A stretch of 64,000 bases of DNA, taken from positions 258,054-322,053 of the forward strand of contig NMRA01000015.1 of assembly GCA_002633005.1 (NCBI GenBank). Reading direction: 5' to 3'. Source of the stretch: Phoronis australis. Lineage: Eukaryota > Phoronida > Phoronidae. The first letter of the stretch is position 1. Each line of letters begins with the position of its first letter. A program made the position numbers and the translations under genes. The notes under the pieces were generated by a model. The model was given only the letters and a program-made list of their open reading frames with translations, was not told where the DNA came from and made no database searches. Positions 47,166-61,367 of this stretch are shown one piece after another.

Positions 47166-50100
47166 GTAACGATATCTCTTTTATGCAAAAATAAATTGAG
47201 TTAATCCATTAATGCCTAATGAAACAAAAAAAATCTTGAGTGAAAAACATACGTGTTTAGACCAAAGAAGGGGGATGTGAAAGTCTTGAAGTTAGCCTCA
47301 AGTTTTCTGTATTTATTAAATGACTTAGAAACTGCTCAAGAATATAGGGAAAACAGTGGTGGGGAAATTTTTCAGAATCGATTAAGTTGTTTTTGATTCA
47401 CTAAATTGTTCATACTCTACATGTCGCGTGTTTCGTCCAATTCGCACGAAATTCAAACATAACCTCTAGTTCCTTAATAGCTGGACCCCTATTGTTTTTC
47501 GTCACGATCGGATTCAAGGTGACGGATGTGGTTGCCATTTTGTTTTCAATTCAAATCTATATAGAGGCCGCAATATTTGACATACATGGCTGAAAATGAG
47601 ACGGATTATTGTACCAGACAAGTATTACAAGTGTGCTGGAAATTATTCACTTCCAGTTGGAGATGGCAGAAAGATTGACCATTGCGTATGGTAGGGTGAG
47701 CAAACCAAAATGCCAATTTCATCAAAAACACATGAACATGGTTTCAAATGAGAGATCTTTACTTGCCATTTGCTATTACTTTTTGAATTTTTAAAATCAT
47801 TGCATGGTTCTTGAGTTCTAGACCCGCAAAAATGGCCATTTTTTAGCTAATGAACCCTCAAATATTTCAAGGCAAATTTGTTGGCATGTTAAGATCTGTA
47901 ATCGAAAAACTTGGGCCCACTGTTGCTCTAAACCAAGATGACAAGTACATTCCATACAGGTAAACAACAAAATAAAAACCACACCATAAAATGTTATATT
48001 TTGCAACGGAGGAAATAATCCAAATTTTGAGATTCATTGTCGCCAGCTTGTGACAGATTATCTTTGAACCCAAAACGAAACTTAATTGTAAAAAGATAAT
48101 TTTAAACCTGAAAGAACGATGTCGTTGAAAAAGTCACCACACATTATGTACCGTTCTCCTGGTGTGTAAAAATCAAGAAATTTCCTCTATCAAGATCTAA
48201 TTTAGAATCGCGCTTGATTCAACTTTTCAAGCATTCCTTTTGTGTTGGTTCACAATACTGTGGTTAAGCTGGTCAGCCTACAGTCACACAAAGGAATCAA
48301 CAGGTGCAAGTTAAGTCTAATTTCTCAGGAACTCAACAGTTTTTCTCTATTTGAAGCTTTTTGGTAAAAGTATTTCATAAAAAAACACATCTGCTTCACA
48401 AAATTTGTTGAAAGTTGTTTGCAAATTGTATTTTTAAATATGGGTTAGGGTCAAAGGCCCTGTTTATAATTGCTGTCAGCTTATCAGATGAAAGCAGACA
48501 ATAAGAGAGCTGGACTATGTAAACATTGGTTTGTCAATGTCAAACTGATAAGGACAGGGTTGTATCCCCAGTGGCAGACCAGTCAATCCTGATACTCATT
48601 CCACAGCGCGGGTGAGTAACGATATCAAGAATTGGTAATGCTTGGCAAAAAAAGTCAATTAGGTTTTGATAATTTTTTAAAGAAATTGCAAAAAAATGAA
48701 CTTTTACAGCAAATACATACAAAAAGTGCCAAAACGTCGAAATAACGATATTTCAAAGAATTTTGTCATGAAAACCGATTATTATTTTTGAAATATTTTA
48801 TATCCTATCCATGCCACTGTAATCATAAACTACCTAACGTACTACATACTACAAAAAGGAAGCACAAATTTTAATTAAATAAATTTCAACGAAACCCTAA
48901 AATTTTCTATAACTTCAAGTCGATTATTATACAGCATGAAGAATATCGTGATGGAAACTTTGTGTAGTTAGGAACATCCAAAAGGGTCAACTTAAAATTC
49001 TAAAAGAAATTTTATGTAGTGCCATCTCGATTTTGCTGTGATTTACAGGAAAATCTAATTTTAAATAAAATTGAACTACTTGCAGCGTCCCACAAGGCGA
49101 GAAAGTGATAACAATGAATATATTTTCACTTAATGTTAAAAACTTAGTCTTATCCTAACTTTTCAACTCTAACTAATTTCAAAAATATGTACCATTTTAA
49201 GACACTTTGTTTGTCCCAAGTTTCCTGTATTTCATGAAAATTATTGCCAGAACTTGCTCTAGCGACAATTGACCAGTCATGTTCCAGATAAGCTTGAACT
49301 CTGAAGAGGTCAACATGGATTTTTAAATTTGTGAGCACCTGGCTTTTTGTGTGTGTTCCTGCATGGACCATGCTTAATCAACTGATTAAAGTTTAATTGA
49401 AATGGGTTAGGTTAAGATTGATGATGATGATGACATTGAGAGTACACTTTGAAAAAAATCAGGTCAGGAAATTAGGAGGTGGTAAATTGTCAAAATCAAA
49501 TTTTCTAATATTTTTATCAACAAAATTAAGAGTGTACACTCAGGGTTGAATTCAAAAAATTTTCACAAATCATTTGATATCAAAACCATGGGAATTGGTT
49601 CAGAAACGTCCATCCAGCAGCAAAAATTTAGCAGTGAGTAAAAAATGTGTGAAGTGCTTGCATTACTTTAATTTTTAAAACGTTCATCAATGTCCCATTC
49701 TGTTTTAATGGAGATTAATAGAAAGGAGAAAATTTAAGTATTTCGCTGGCACACTTCTTTTTTGCCATTAGTATCCTAACATATATGACCTTGTGAAAAC
49801 CATGAAAAATAGCAAAATTTCTCTCTCTGCCTTATTGATTTGCTCACCCTACCTATGGGCACTTCGATTTCGGAACAGAAACGTTTTGTCCTGTAGAGGG
49901 CACATAATTGGATCAAGAGCTTCAAAAATTTTTGTGTTGGTTTCCTCTAGCTAGCTATTTTCGAGTACTGCTTAACTGGAACTTGTTTTGAAAATGGTAG
50001 ATCTGACGCATTTTCATTAATTTTCAATTGTGCTTAAGGGTGCCATATTGAACGGGAAAAATAACGAGAATTTTTGCATGTGGATTCTTTAAGGTATATA

Positions 50101-50220
50101 TGCCCTTTCAAATGACCTGGAACAATATTTTCTCAGACTTCCTGTTTTTGAGTTATCTGAAATCAACTTCAAAAAATGCAATGTTGAAAATTTTCAAAAA
50201 ATTCTGAAATTTTGTGAAAC

Positions 50221-52667
50221 TACTGTATTCGCCCCCAATAAGCGCCCATGCCCCTATAAGCGCCCCCCCCAAGCATTTTCAGACTTTGCAAAAATGAGCG
50301 CCCAGTCCATGAACGCCATGTACATGCGAAAAATGCCTTACCTACTGCTCTAAAATTCTACAGTAGCATCTTCAATTTATCAATAAGATCCGACAATCCT
50401 GAAAAAATCATTGCGCGCACAATTTGTAGACCACGAACCTCGCCCCTATGTCGCTATTTAGCTGTGACTATACACTTCAAACTTTTGCTGTGCTTCAAAA
50501 AGAACGCAAAAGTTTTGCTGATCTTGTGAGAGACGTGTCCCATTATGGTCTGGCCTTTCAGAACAGACACAGCGTACATGTCAAAGGGATTGTATTGTAC
50601 CTTTCCCGTACAGATCTTCTCCCTCAACAGGAATCCAAATTTCTTTGTATACATGAAAACCACGAATCAAAGACTAATAAAAACTTGACCTTTGTCAAAA
50701 GCATGTGGCCAGGAAGCGCGCGCCACATACAAAACCTGTCGTTGAAGATTAGTCTTCGGGAACTATCTATTCTTGAAACATGTAGCATAGCGTTGGCAAG
50801 AAATAAATGCTGGCACTGGTATTTCCAAGTTCTTAAATACCGTAAAAACATTTGCGTTATTTATAGGGGGAGTTATATTAATCGTAACTGGTGTTTTTAA
50901 AATCAAAATGGCCCACCGATAGTGAACACTTCTGCACCCTTACACCCCCCGAATCTCCCGAAAAATAACTGTTAGACTGTCACGCATTCAGTCACCCAGC
51001 GACTCAATATCGGCCTTACTGAGAATGTTTTTTTTTATAGCAGATGAGATCAAAAAGTGATAAATAAAACGCGTTCTGCCTTTCTGGCAAAAGGTACCCG
51101 CTCATCCAAAACCTTTACGGCAAACAGATGGCGCTGGATGCAATGATGCTTTACTAACAGGCAGCGCTGCTCACAGTCATGTGACATTCTTGTCACGTGT
51201 GAACTGAATCTTGACCCAGCACCTTGACCTACATTCTACAGCTGCTAACGTCACATCGCCGTTGTGACAACGTGACATGATGAGCTCAGTGCTTCACTCT
51301 TTGTTTATACTGTCAGCTGTTATTAATCATGGCCACCAACATGTTCATAGTGCATGGTTCAGGTCGTTAAATAGATTCTATATAAGTTGAAACCACTCTC
51401 TTTTGCCGTAGTGTTGATAGAACATAAAATATTACAGACGTTTCTACTTGGTGAACCATCAGCTGCCGTGCCGTGCCACGGCCAGTCCGGTATGCTGGGC
51501 TGTTGTTGGCTAACGAGACAATGAACGAAAAAGAAAATATCGCAAGAGAATAAAACCTAATATGTATATCACCATGTATAATTCAAGCATAATTAAAAAA
51601 TATAGTGGTTATATTTCAACCTAATTAAAATTATGGTGTTGAGTTGCCAAAATCTCGCCGGGCGGAAAAGTGGCCGGGCCCGGTTTAGTAGCCTCACCAT
51701 GGTCACGTTCATTGAATATATATTTTACCCCAGCGTTTAGGCCGAGCAACCACAACAGCATAGATTATGAACACTTTCATCTTAATTATATGTTATAAAT
51801 AGTTATTACAAATGGGGTTTTAAACATGGAATGTTGGACACAAAGATTTCTTTTCCACACTGAAGTTCGCCACTCATCAGGACATACACTGTCTGGTTCT
51901 TGAACTCACGTGACCTGTGGCTACAGTCAGCAGCAGAAGAATGTAGGTCAAGGTGCTTGGTTAAGATTCTCTGGCAGACAGTCTTATTTGAGCGATAAAA
52001 TGAAACGTGATTGGTGAGAAGCGCCATCTGTTTGTCGTAAAGGTTTTGGATGAGCGGGTACCTTTTGCGCCTTACTGCTTGTGTTATCTTTAGTTGCAAA
52101 CTTAGATCGTTACATCGCGTTTACCCTGGAAAATGAACTCTGATGACACCCACATGCTCAATAATTGACACAATACGCAGCCGAACTTCAAAACAAGTGT
52201 CACGTGACAACAATATGTGTGTTCGTCTAGATTTTTCTCGTGTTGCGGGTACGATCTAGCACAGATTTGGACTTAATATGCAGTTAATCCGGACTGCACA
52301 GGAACTTGAATATGTTAGGGACGCTATTTTGAACACTTATAAGCAAGACTTCAGGTAATTTGTCGAGTTGAAGCTATATTTTTACTCAAGAACTCAAGTT
52401 GACCAATCAGCGATCGCGAGGCAGCTACACATTGGGGTTTTCTCGGAAAAATGCTCGTAATTCAACAACAAAGTTTTGATAGCAATGCACTGCAATTAGG
52501 TAGAAACTCATAGGTTACAGATGCGTCACAGAGCGTGAATTTGATGAATTCTGGCTTACGATTTCACCTGTTTTGGAGACCTGGTTTGAACCACTTTAGG
52601 CTGTAGCACACCCCTTCCTGAAGCGAATTTTTCTAAGCGCCGTCGGCGCTTAAAGGTGAATACAGTA
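50221..52667. mobile_element. Non-autonomous DNA transposon, copy 2, with nested insertion
   Basis: Ends TACTGTATTCGCCCCCAATA and, inverted, TACTGTATTCACCTTTAAGC. It is related to 22926-24365 over about 50340-50720 and 52160-52640. The middle (about 50730-52160) has no counterpart in the other copy and looks like a second element inserted here. TA at both ends could be the target duplication. Superfamily not assigned. Confidence 0.65.
51087..52075. mobile_element. Nested element with inverted arms
   Basis: GGTACCCGCTCATCCAAAAC at 51093 recurs inverted at about 52042-52061, in a block of about 49 matching bases. A second matching block, CACCTTGACCTACATTCT, lies about 110 bases further in on each side. 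The arms are about 160 bases and the spacer about 680 bases. It lies inside the larger transposon copy. Confidence 0.75.
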
Positions 52668-53061
52668 ATTTGTTTGAGTTTTGAATGGGCTTTCAGATGT
52701 TTTCCATTTTTCGCTACATCTCGTTTTCGAATCGGGATTATCTGATGACGCTGTTCCTTTGTTGACTGATTTTTGCTGCACTTTTGTTGGTTTATCGTCT
52801 ATTGAACAAGACTATATCTCTTACTCATTTCTGACATATTCATTCATCACATGATTGTTATCATCATGTTCATCAGCGACTTTATCATCGTCATCTCTAT
52901 TGTCGCCTTTCTGTTAATTTCACCAAGTGTCGCTCCTGAGCACTTTCAGTTCTTAGATTTCAGTGTTTTTCTTAAGTGATGATGTTGGTGCCAAATCAAC
53001 AAATCATATCACTTGTCAACATCCCTGGAAGAGATATGCAAATATTATATTCGTTTCTTAA

Positions 53062-54264
<1,203 letters not shown>

Positions 54265-54300
54265 ACAAGAATAACACAATTTTTACAATTGGGCCTCAAT

Positions 54301-54306
54301 AATAAA
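54301..54306 (+). terminator. Beta-tubulin polyadenylation signal
   Basis: AATAAA 37 bases after the stop codon; it gives a very short 3' UTR. A second AATAAA is at about 54475. Confidence 0.75.
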
Positions 54307-55654
54307 CTGTCTTCTGGAAAAACACCTCAATGGTTATTTCTTTTAAAATTAAGACTATATTTTTATAAGTATTTGTACGTAAGTTTAGTTAAGTAGTGCA
54401 TGTTGGGCTAATTTACTGACAATACGAATTATTGTTAACCATGGTCCATGTGTTGTTGTATAAGCAGGGTAAAGAATAAACCAAGAACTTATTAGCAGAA
54501 TTAATACTTGTTGATTTTACAAAGTAGCATGACTTTGTACATATCCATTCAGGTGCAAAAATCAGAAAATGTACATGCAACTTGATTTGACAACAAAATG
54601 TGAGCTCCCACCAAATATTATGAATTTGTGGAAAATATCTTTTTGCCTATTTTACATTCTTCTGACAATACATGTATACATGTCTCCACGGAATATTGTT
54701 GAAATGCGCTACCTGAACAAAAACCTGTGGCCCATTCAAACAAAAACTTGATTTGGCCAAGAATTCATTTTTTGAGATTGTCAAAGGATGTATTCAACTT
54801 CTGTTTTGAGACGAGTCCATCTAACCAAGTTTCTGCAGACAAACCAACTGTCGGGTTTTTACAAAAATGCTCTAAAAACACAGGGTTTGATTTGACACTT
54901 GGTTTTGATGGACAGTTTTTGTAATATTTGCCCAATGGCTTGTCGGCAACAAACTGGGAACAATTGCGCTCCCCATATTAGGAGGTTGAAAAGCAGTCAT
55001 CGCTATTTGCCTACAGTTCCAACAGATTGGGTCTTGTAAGTTACTAAGAGGTCATGTGGCAAAGTGTGCACCCATTTGGGAAACTATAATTATTGTTTAA
55101 TAAAGAGTTGAGCAATTTCTATATTTTAACCTCATTACAACATACCCTGTTTCAAACATCAACAGTGATATAATGTACAAGGGAGCGATTCACATATATC
55201 ATCACTGGAGGAGAAGGGGTTTGGAAACAATGACGGGAGGGGGGTTAGACTAATGGCGACGTCATCTTGTGGTTTATTAGAATCTGTCAGTACATAACGT
55301 TAGTTCAGACAGAAGAATTTACAAAATTCCAAAATTGAGACCTGCCGTTTCACGCTTCCGAGATTTGATATAAACACTAGGCTCACCTTATGAACACGTA
55401 CACAAACGACAGCTCCACTACATCATTGACAATCATCGAAGTAACGATACTCATTAAGTCATGATCATGACATTCAGCAACAGGCGTAGTCATGTTTTGC
55501 GAGGTATGTGATTTTCATTGTCAGCTTGTTACGCATACATGTATGCAGTGTTACGAGGGAATTTCTTTTTTTCATTACATGAAATACACCAGAGTTGTTT
55601 TACTTTGCTTCCATACTATACAGAAATAGATAAAGTGTTCTAACTTAATTTTAC
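54307..55654. other. Intergenic, nothing recognised
   Basis: AT-rich flank with no supported gene. Confidence 0.5.
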
Positions 55655-58110
55655 AAGAGCAACGTGGAGTGTTGAAATGCCCTCTATTACAAAACTATTT
55701 GCCCATATAGGTGAAAATTCCACTACAGTACTCCAAAGATGCAAGCGTAGAAACTGAAATTGTCACTAAGAGGAACAGCGGTAGTCAGAGCCGTCCACAA
55801 AGTCATGGACAGTCACAGTTACATTCAGTAGACCTATAACCAAGCTCACAAAAAATACAAAATCACCAAAAGTGGAAGCCACCACAGTTGTCAGATCCAT
55901 CTGGAAATTACCACAAGAGACCGCCACAGATGTCAGATCCATCTGGAAATCACCACAAGAGACTGCCACAGTTGTCAGATCCATCTGGAAATCACCACAA
56001 GAGACCGCCACAGTTGTCAGATCCATCTGGAAATTACCACAAGAGACCGCCAGTTGTCAGATCCATCTAGAAATCTGCGTCAGCCATGATCTTTTCATCA
56101 GGAACAAAACTGCCAAGTTAAATAATAATCTTTTGAGCAGTTTAGCGGACAACGAGGCAGCCGCCAAAAACGGATTCAAAATCATGCATAGAAAAATGGC
56201 CCGTACGTGGAGCAGATTATGTCGAATCCGCCAGACAATGAAAAGTTACTGTCATCTAGCATAAGAAACACAAAGTCATCTGTTGCTACCCCCCAAGGAA
56301 CACATCTCCCAAATTCCAAAAAGATCTTCCAAAGAGCTAACAAGATACAGCTATCTACAAGAAAACAAAACTGAAGCTAGAGGGCACCAGAGCTGTAAAA
56401 CCTGTCTGAAAATTAACATCAGTTGCAGGCTTCTCATCAGGAAAAAATCTGCCACTGCTCATAATGATCCTTTGACTTGCTTAGAGGATGGAGAGGCCAA
56501 TAACAAAAGTGCACTCAAAACATTTAATGACCACCAGGTGGCACAAAATATGTTAAGTCAATCCAAAAATTATAATTTTTCATAATCTTAGAAACCTATG
56601 TGCCAAATCTTATGAAAATCCAGTAAGTAACTCAAAACATACAGAGGCAAACATAACAAGAGCAACGGGGAGCGTTGAAATGCACCCTCGAATGCACTCC
56701 AAATGGGGTGCTTCTTGGGTGTTTATTTTGATCATAAAAATAACCACTGGATGGTGCAAAATACTTCGAATCCATCAAAAAACAGGTAAATGACACAGTT
56801 TTTAACAGAAAGCTATTTACCACAATGCATGAAAATCCGCCGAGAAACTTTAAGGAAAACAGCAAAACGGAAAAAATGAAATTGCCACTAGGGGACAAAG
56901 CGTTCGTCGGATCCATCTGAAAGTTGTCGTCTTCTGTTGTCAACTTCATATGAATACACGTGCTAAATTTAACAAAGATCCTGCAGATGGCTTATCAGAT
57001 ACAGCTAAGGGGGCAAAAAACAAAACAGCCACTAGGAGGCACCACAGCAACTGAAGTCGGAAAACCATCGTCAACCATCCCCTTCACACTAAGAACATAT
57101 AAGCCAATTTTCACAATTATACTACGAGTGGTTTGGTTTACAGAGGGCGGACACTAAAAACAGACAAGAAAACAGTACAAATGGCCACTAAATGGCAAAA
57201 ATTCATTGAATCCATCTGAAAACCGGAAAATGTTACCGTTTCTTTAAAAGACAGCCACTTAAAAAAAAATTAAAGGGAAATTCGTCGAGGAACTTCAGAG
57301 AAATGGAGGAAAGCGGAAAAAATGAAATAGCCACTAGGGGGCACAGTATTCATCGGATCCGTCTGAAAGTCGTCATCTTCCGTTGTTAACTTCATATGCA
57401 TATACATACTAAACTTAATAAAGATTCTGCAGAGGGCTTAGGAGATGCAGGTATTGGGACAAAATAAAACAAAACTACCACTAAGAAGCACCGCAGTAGT
57501 CGAAGTCGTCGGAAAATCATGGTCAACTGTCCTCTTCATAGTAAAAACATACATGGCAATTTTCACAATCGTCCTTAAAGTGGTTTAGTTGATAGAGGGG
57601 CGGACGCCAATAAACGGACTCCAAAATAGTAAAAATGGCCACTAGATGGCGTAAAATGTCTCAAATACATCCAAAAACAGGAGGATAGCATCATTTCATT
57701 AACACATGCCAAAATGCCAAGTTCTATGAAAATCGGTTGAGGACCCTTGAAGATACAGAGGCAAACGTAAAAAACCAAATTGTCACTAGAGGGCACAGTG
57801 GTATTCGGGGCCGATCTGAAACTCGTTGCCCTCTGTCGTCAACCCCATAGGAACACACCTGCCAAATTTCAATACGATCCTGCAAGTGATTTAGGAGATG
57901 CATACGCCAGATGCTCGGACAGAGATGACGGCAATATAAAAACTAAAGTTGCAATTAGAGGGCAGACCGGTGGTCGAATTGGCTAGAAATTCATCGCCGT
58001 CTACTTTACAGATCTACATCTGTCAAATCTCATTAAGGTCCTGCAAGGCGTTTACAGGATACAGCAGCCATAGGCACCCACATATAAATATGTGGGCAGA
58101 TAAAAAGGCT
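55655..58110 (+). repeat. CTCF-motif repeat, two adjacent copies
   Basis: A partial copy (55655-56640, start GAGCAACGTGGAGTGTTGAA) is followed by a near full copy (56653-58110, start GAGCAACGGGGAGCGTTGAA, end CACATATAAATATGTGGGC). Perfect core matches are at 56531-56544 and 57331-57344. Near matches are at about 57025, 57639 (CCACTAGATGGCGT) and 57783 (TCACTAGAGGGCAC). All are on the plus strand. Confidence 0.8.
55870..56065 (+). repeat. 42-bp tandem repeat, about 4.5 copies
   Basis: Unit GTCAGATCCATCTGGAAATC then ACCACAAGAGACCGCCACAG. It is an internal expansion of the surrounding repeat, and its length gives spurious open frames. Confidence 0.9.
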
Positions 58111-59472
58111 GCCCATATTGAAACATTTTGTTTTTCCCACCCTACTTTCAATCCTCTGACGCAGTTAGGTATGAAAATATTTGTTATGATTGGTTTGATA
58201 GCTGAAATGCTGTATTTTATTTCATTACTGAATACAACAGCAGCAAATGCAACTTACGGTGGAAAAGCAACGGGGGTGTGCCTGTGATGATATCATTAGA
58301 GGCTGGTGATGACAGAGGGGGATAAAAACTGACAAATTTTGGACGACGTAATATGTGAACGCTCCCCAACTTCCAAGTCCAAATTTTATGTAATCTATCT
58401 ATATCTATCCTCATTACAACAAAATATCATTACAACATACAGAATTTTGAAGGTCCTTGTATGCTGTACTGAGTTTTGACTGAGTGTACAGGGCAGTCTT
58501 AAATTCATTTAATAACCAACTTCAACACATCATGACACTGAAGTGCAATTATTAGATTTAAGACCAAAAATGAAAAGTAGCAGCAGATTAGGGCTAACAC
58601 AACACAACTTACTGTTACCAGAAAACTGGTGGTGAATGGCAAACACACATTTTGCTAACATTAGAAATGTAGGTAATTCATTTCCATGAACCCCTTGTTG
58701 CTTAATTTCTGTGTAACCCAAGATCAGCAATAATAAGTTGTGTTTCACTATTCCACTAGATTAGCCCGAGTATCTGACTACAGCTTCAGAGACTATTATC
58801 AGGAAGAAATATTCACATCCTTTAAACCAAAAGATGACACTCAAAATGTACACATATACAATTAAATTAACAAAAACAAGAAACATAATTAAAGCACCAA
58901 AGTTCCAACAAAGACACATGCAAATTAAGGTAGAATGTCATTGCCCTGCAACCACTGTTCCTAACAAATCACAAACACAAAACAGAGAAAGTATTCAAAC
59001 TAATGACAATTTTTATTTAAAATAATGCTTAACTGGAACTTTTGAGTTTGTAAAAGGCAGCAACAAAAGAAGCATATTTCAGCCATTTACGACTATTGCT
59101 CTTTCGAAATGTCATTCTCTTACGTTTCCCAAATCGTAGATTTAATTCACAGGTAACAAAACTCCACAAAGCTGTCTCACATTTATCCTGCTTTTTCACT
59201 TGTAAAAGACAGAACAGAAAGGGGATTGTGAGACCTGCAATGATACTTGCGACTTTATTGAAAAGCAAAAATTTGCATTTTGATATTTAACAAGTTCAGA
59301 AAAATTTGCGAGTTGCGACAAGAGAGCAAGATCTTGCTAACACTCGAGAAAAGAAATTAAAAACTCTGCCAAAGATTGGAGATGAGGAAATCTCGTGAAT
59401 GATGTTTGCAATTTGTCACCAACAGACAGACATAGCCCAGTAAAATAAGGGCTACACAAAAATTAGCCTGAC
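58111..59472. other. Intergenic, nothing recognised
   Basis: No supported gene; short frames only. Confidence 0.5.
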
Positions 59473-59832
59473 ACTACACCTGCAGTGCTGGCCATGTGAC
59501 ACTATAGCTACAGTGCTGGCCATGTGACACTATAGCTACAGTGCTGGCCATGTGACACTATAGCTGCAGTGCTGGCCATGTGACACTGCAGCTGCAGTGC
59601 TGGCCATGTGACATTATAGCTGCAGTGCTGGCCATGTGACACTATAGCTGCATTGCTGGCCATGTGACATTATAGCTGCAGTGCTGGCCATTTGACACTA
59701 TAGCTGCAGTGCTGGCCATGTGACACTCTAGCTACAGTGCTGGCCATGTGACACTGTAGCTGCAGTGCAGGCCATGTGACACTATAGCTGCAGTGCTGGC
59801 CATGTGACACTATAGCTGCAGTGCTGGCCATA
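59473..59832 (+). repeat. 28-bp minisatellite, about 13 copies
   Basis: Unit ACACTATAGCTGCAGTGCTG then GCCATGTG, with few substitutions. Confidence 0.95.
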
Positions 59833-60668
59833 TAGAGTGACTACTTAAAATCAGCATGTTGGTCACGAGCTAGCCTTTGTGCTGCAAACAAACATGTTCC
59901 TATCATATACATATTTGACTGTAAACCCATAATCATACTTAACCCCAATCCAATAAACCAGTTCACAAACTGTTCGCCTGGCAATAAACTAAACTATATG
60001 ACACAGTGGCCAATTCCATGAAAACTATACACTTGACAATAATAAAGGCAGAACATTACGTTGAATGCCTTACTGACAACCAGCTTTAAAAAGCTCATCC
60101 ACAAAACAGGCAGCCATGAGACTGAATGTTGCTCTAGCAAAACATACCTAAACCTTTTATCCTGTTCAATGAATCCTCAACAAATTCCTCCTGGCTAAAT
60201 GAGAATATTCAGCACAATTAAACATGTTCAAAATATTCCTATTCCCAAATGAATCATCCAATATCACTAGACAAACACAAGTGTCAAAAAGCCATACATA
60301 TTTACCGGGAAGGCTAACCCTTCCAAATGTTGGTCATCTCAACTCCTAATGATAGTGGGACAGGAGATCGTTTGCTATCAGATAATCTTGTCACCAGTTT
60401 TTGGGGCTACTTACCCAATTTCATGATTAGGGCGCACGTAGTGTGGAACCATACTTTTGACTATAGGATGCACTTCATGGAATTCTAGGTGCATCACAGG
60501 TCTGGCAATGAGTGAACACCAGGGCCTACCCAACCTCTTAAATAGGGTTGAAGGCCCGCCAAAATGCATTTTATTAACTAACAGGTTCACATAAGCGACT
60601 CCTGTCACCACTGTTGACAAATCCTACTTCACATCCAGCAATTATTCACAGGAAAAGATTTAAAACAC
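59833..60668. other. Downstream flank of the DUF1647-like gene
   Basis: May contain its 3' UTR on the minus strand. No clear polyadenylation signal chosen and no other gene seen. Confidence 0.35.
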
Positions 60669-61367
60669 TCACTGCTGCGCAACATTTGCAACTGTGTCCG
60701 AATTCATTTTCTTCAAATTTTTTCTCTTTTTGCTACTGACCTTTGAAACAACACGTCTCAGACTCTTGCTGGCATCTATGGCCAGGTTTTGTTTAATGTT
60801 ATACTTCTCTCCGATTCGTGTACTGTTCCTTACAAACAAATCACTAAACAAAGGAAACCCAGTGATGTTAGGGGCCACAGTTGTTGCCTCGGGAATTATC
60901 TCATGACCAAACAGCTCATCAGTGGAGACGAATGGTTGCCGGTTCTCCTTAAACATTTGTCCCAGGATAATGTTAAGTGCTGACTCTGCAAACCGGTGAC
61001 AGCCTGAGTAGCTGTATGGTGGCTTTCTCCTCATGGTGCAACCAGCGCGTTGCGCACCAGTTGGCCAGATGCACTCGTTGGTGAGTGCGCACTGCACCCA
61101 AGGCCGCATTAAACGGTCATGCACAGTCCGCGTGTTATAAATCATAAGGTGTTCTGTCTTCACCATGTGCTGGAAATAGTACTGGTCAGCTTTAGTGTTG
61201 AAGAACTTGTACATGCCTGGGTGGGTCAATGCTGAAGTGGGTTCGTTGCCGGTCCAAGCGGACAGCCCCACACGCTCGGCACGCCGCGTCACATTAGTCA
61301 GGTTGCCTGTGATGAACTGTTGCTTCAGCTCAGTCCAAAGTATTGCACCATACCTATCCAGGGCCAA
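60669..61367 (-). CDS. Last exon of a DUF1647-like (putative glycosyltransferase-like) protein
   Basis: 232 codons to a TGA stop, preceded by the acceptor TTATTTGGTTTCAG at 61368. Reads LALDRYGAILWTELKQQF, then an ALTHPGMYKFF block, LMIYNTRTVHDRLMRPWVQC, CALTNECIWPTGAQRAGC and PPYSYSGCHRFAESALNIIL. The order (position of a conserved tyrosine-glycine-leucine/tryptophan start, THPxMY, YNTxxVHxxLMxPWVxCAL, Cys-rich GAQxxGC, YSGCHRxxxSALN) is what I remember of metazoan DUF1647 proteins, which are predicted type II Golgi or secreted proteins. Four cysteines probably pair. A Lys-rich tail follows two N-glycosylation sequons (NIT, NST). Upstream exons with the signal anchor are not found in the remaining 2.6 kb. 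Function unknown; family call from memory. Confidence 0.6.
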   Translation of the reverse strand: MALDRYGAILWTELKQQFITGNLTNVTRRAERVGLSAWTGNEPTSALTHPGMYKFFNTKADQYYFQHMVKTEHLMIYNTRTVHDRLMRPWVQCALTNECIWPTGAQRAGCTMRRKPPYSYSGCHRFAESALNIILGQMFKENRQPFVSTDELFGHEIIPEATTVAPNITGFPLFSDLFVRNSTRIGEKYNIKQNLAIDASKSLRRVVSKVSSKKRKNLKKMNSDTVANVAQQ

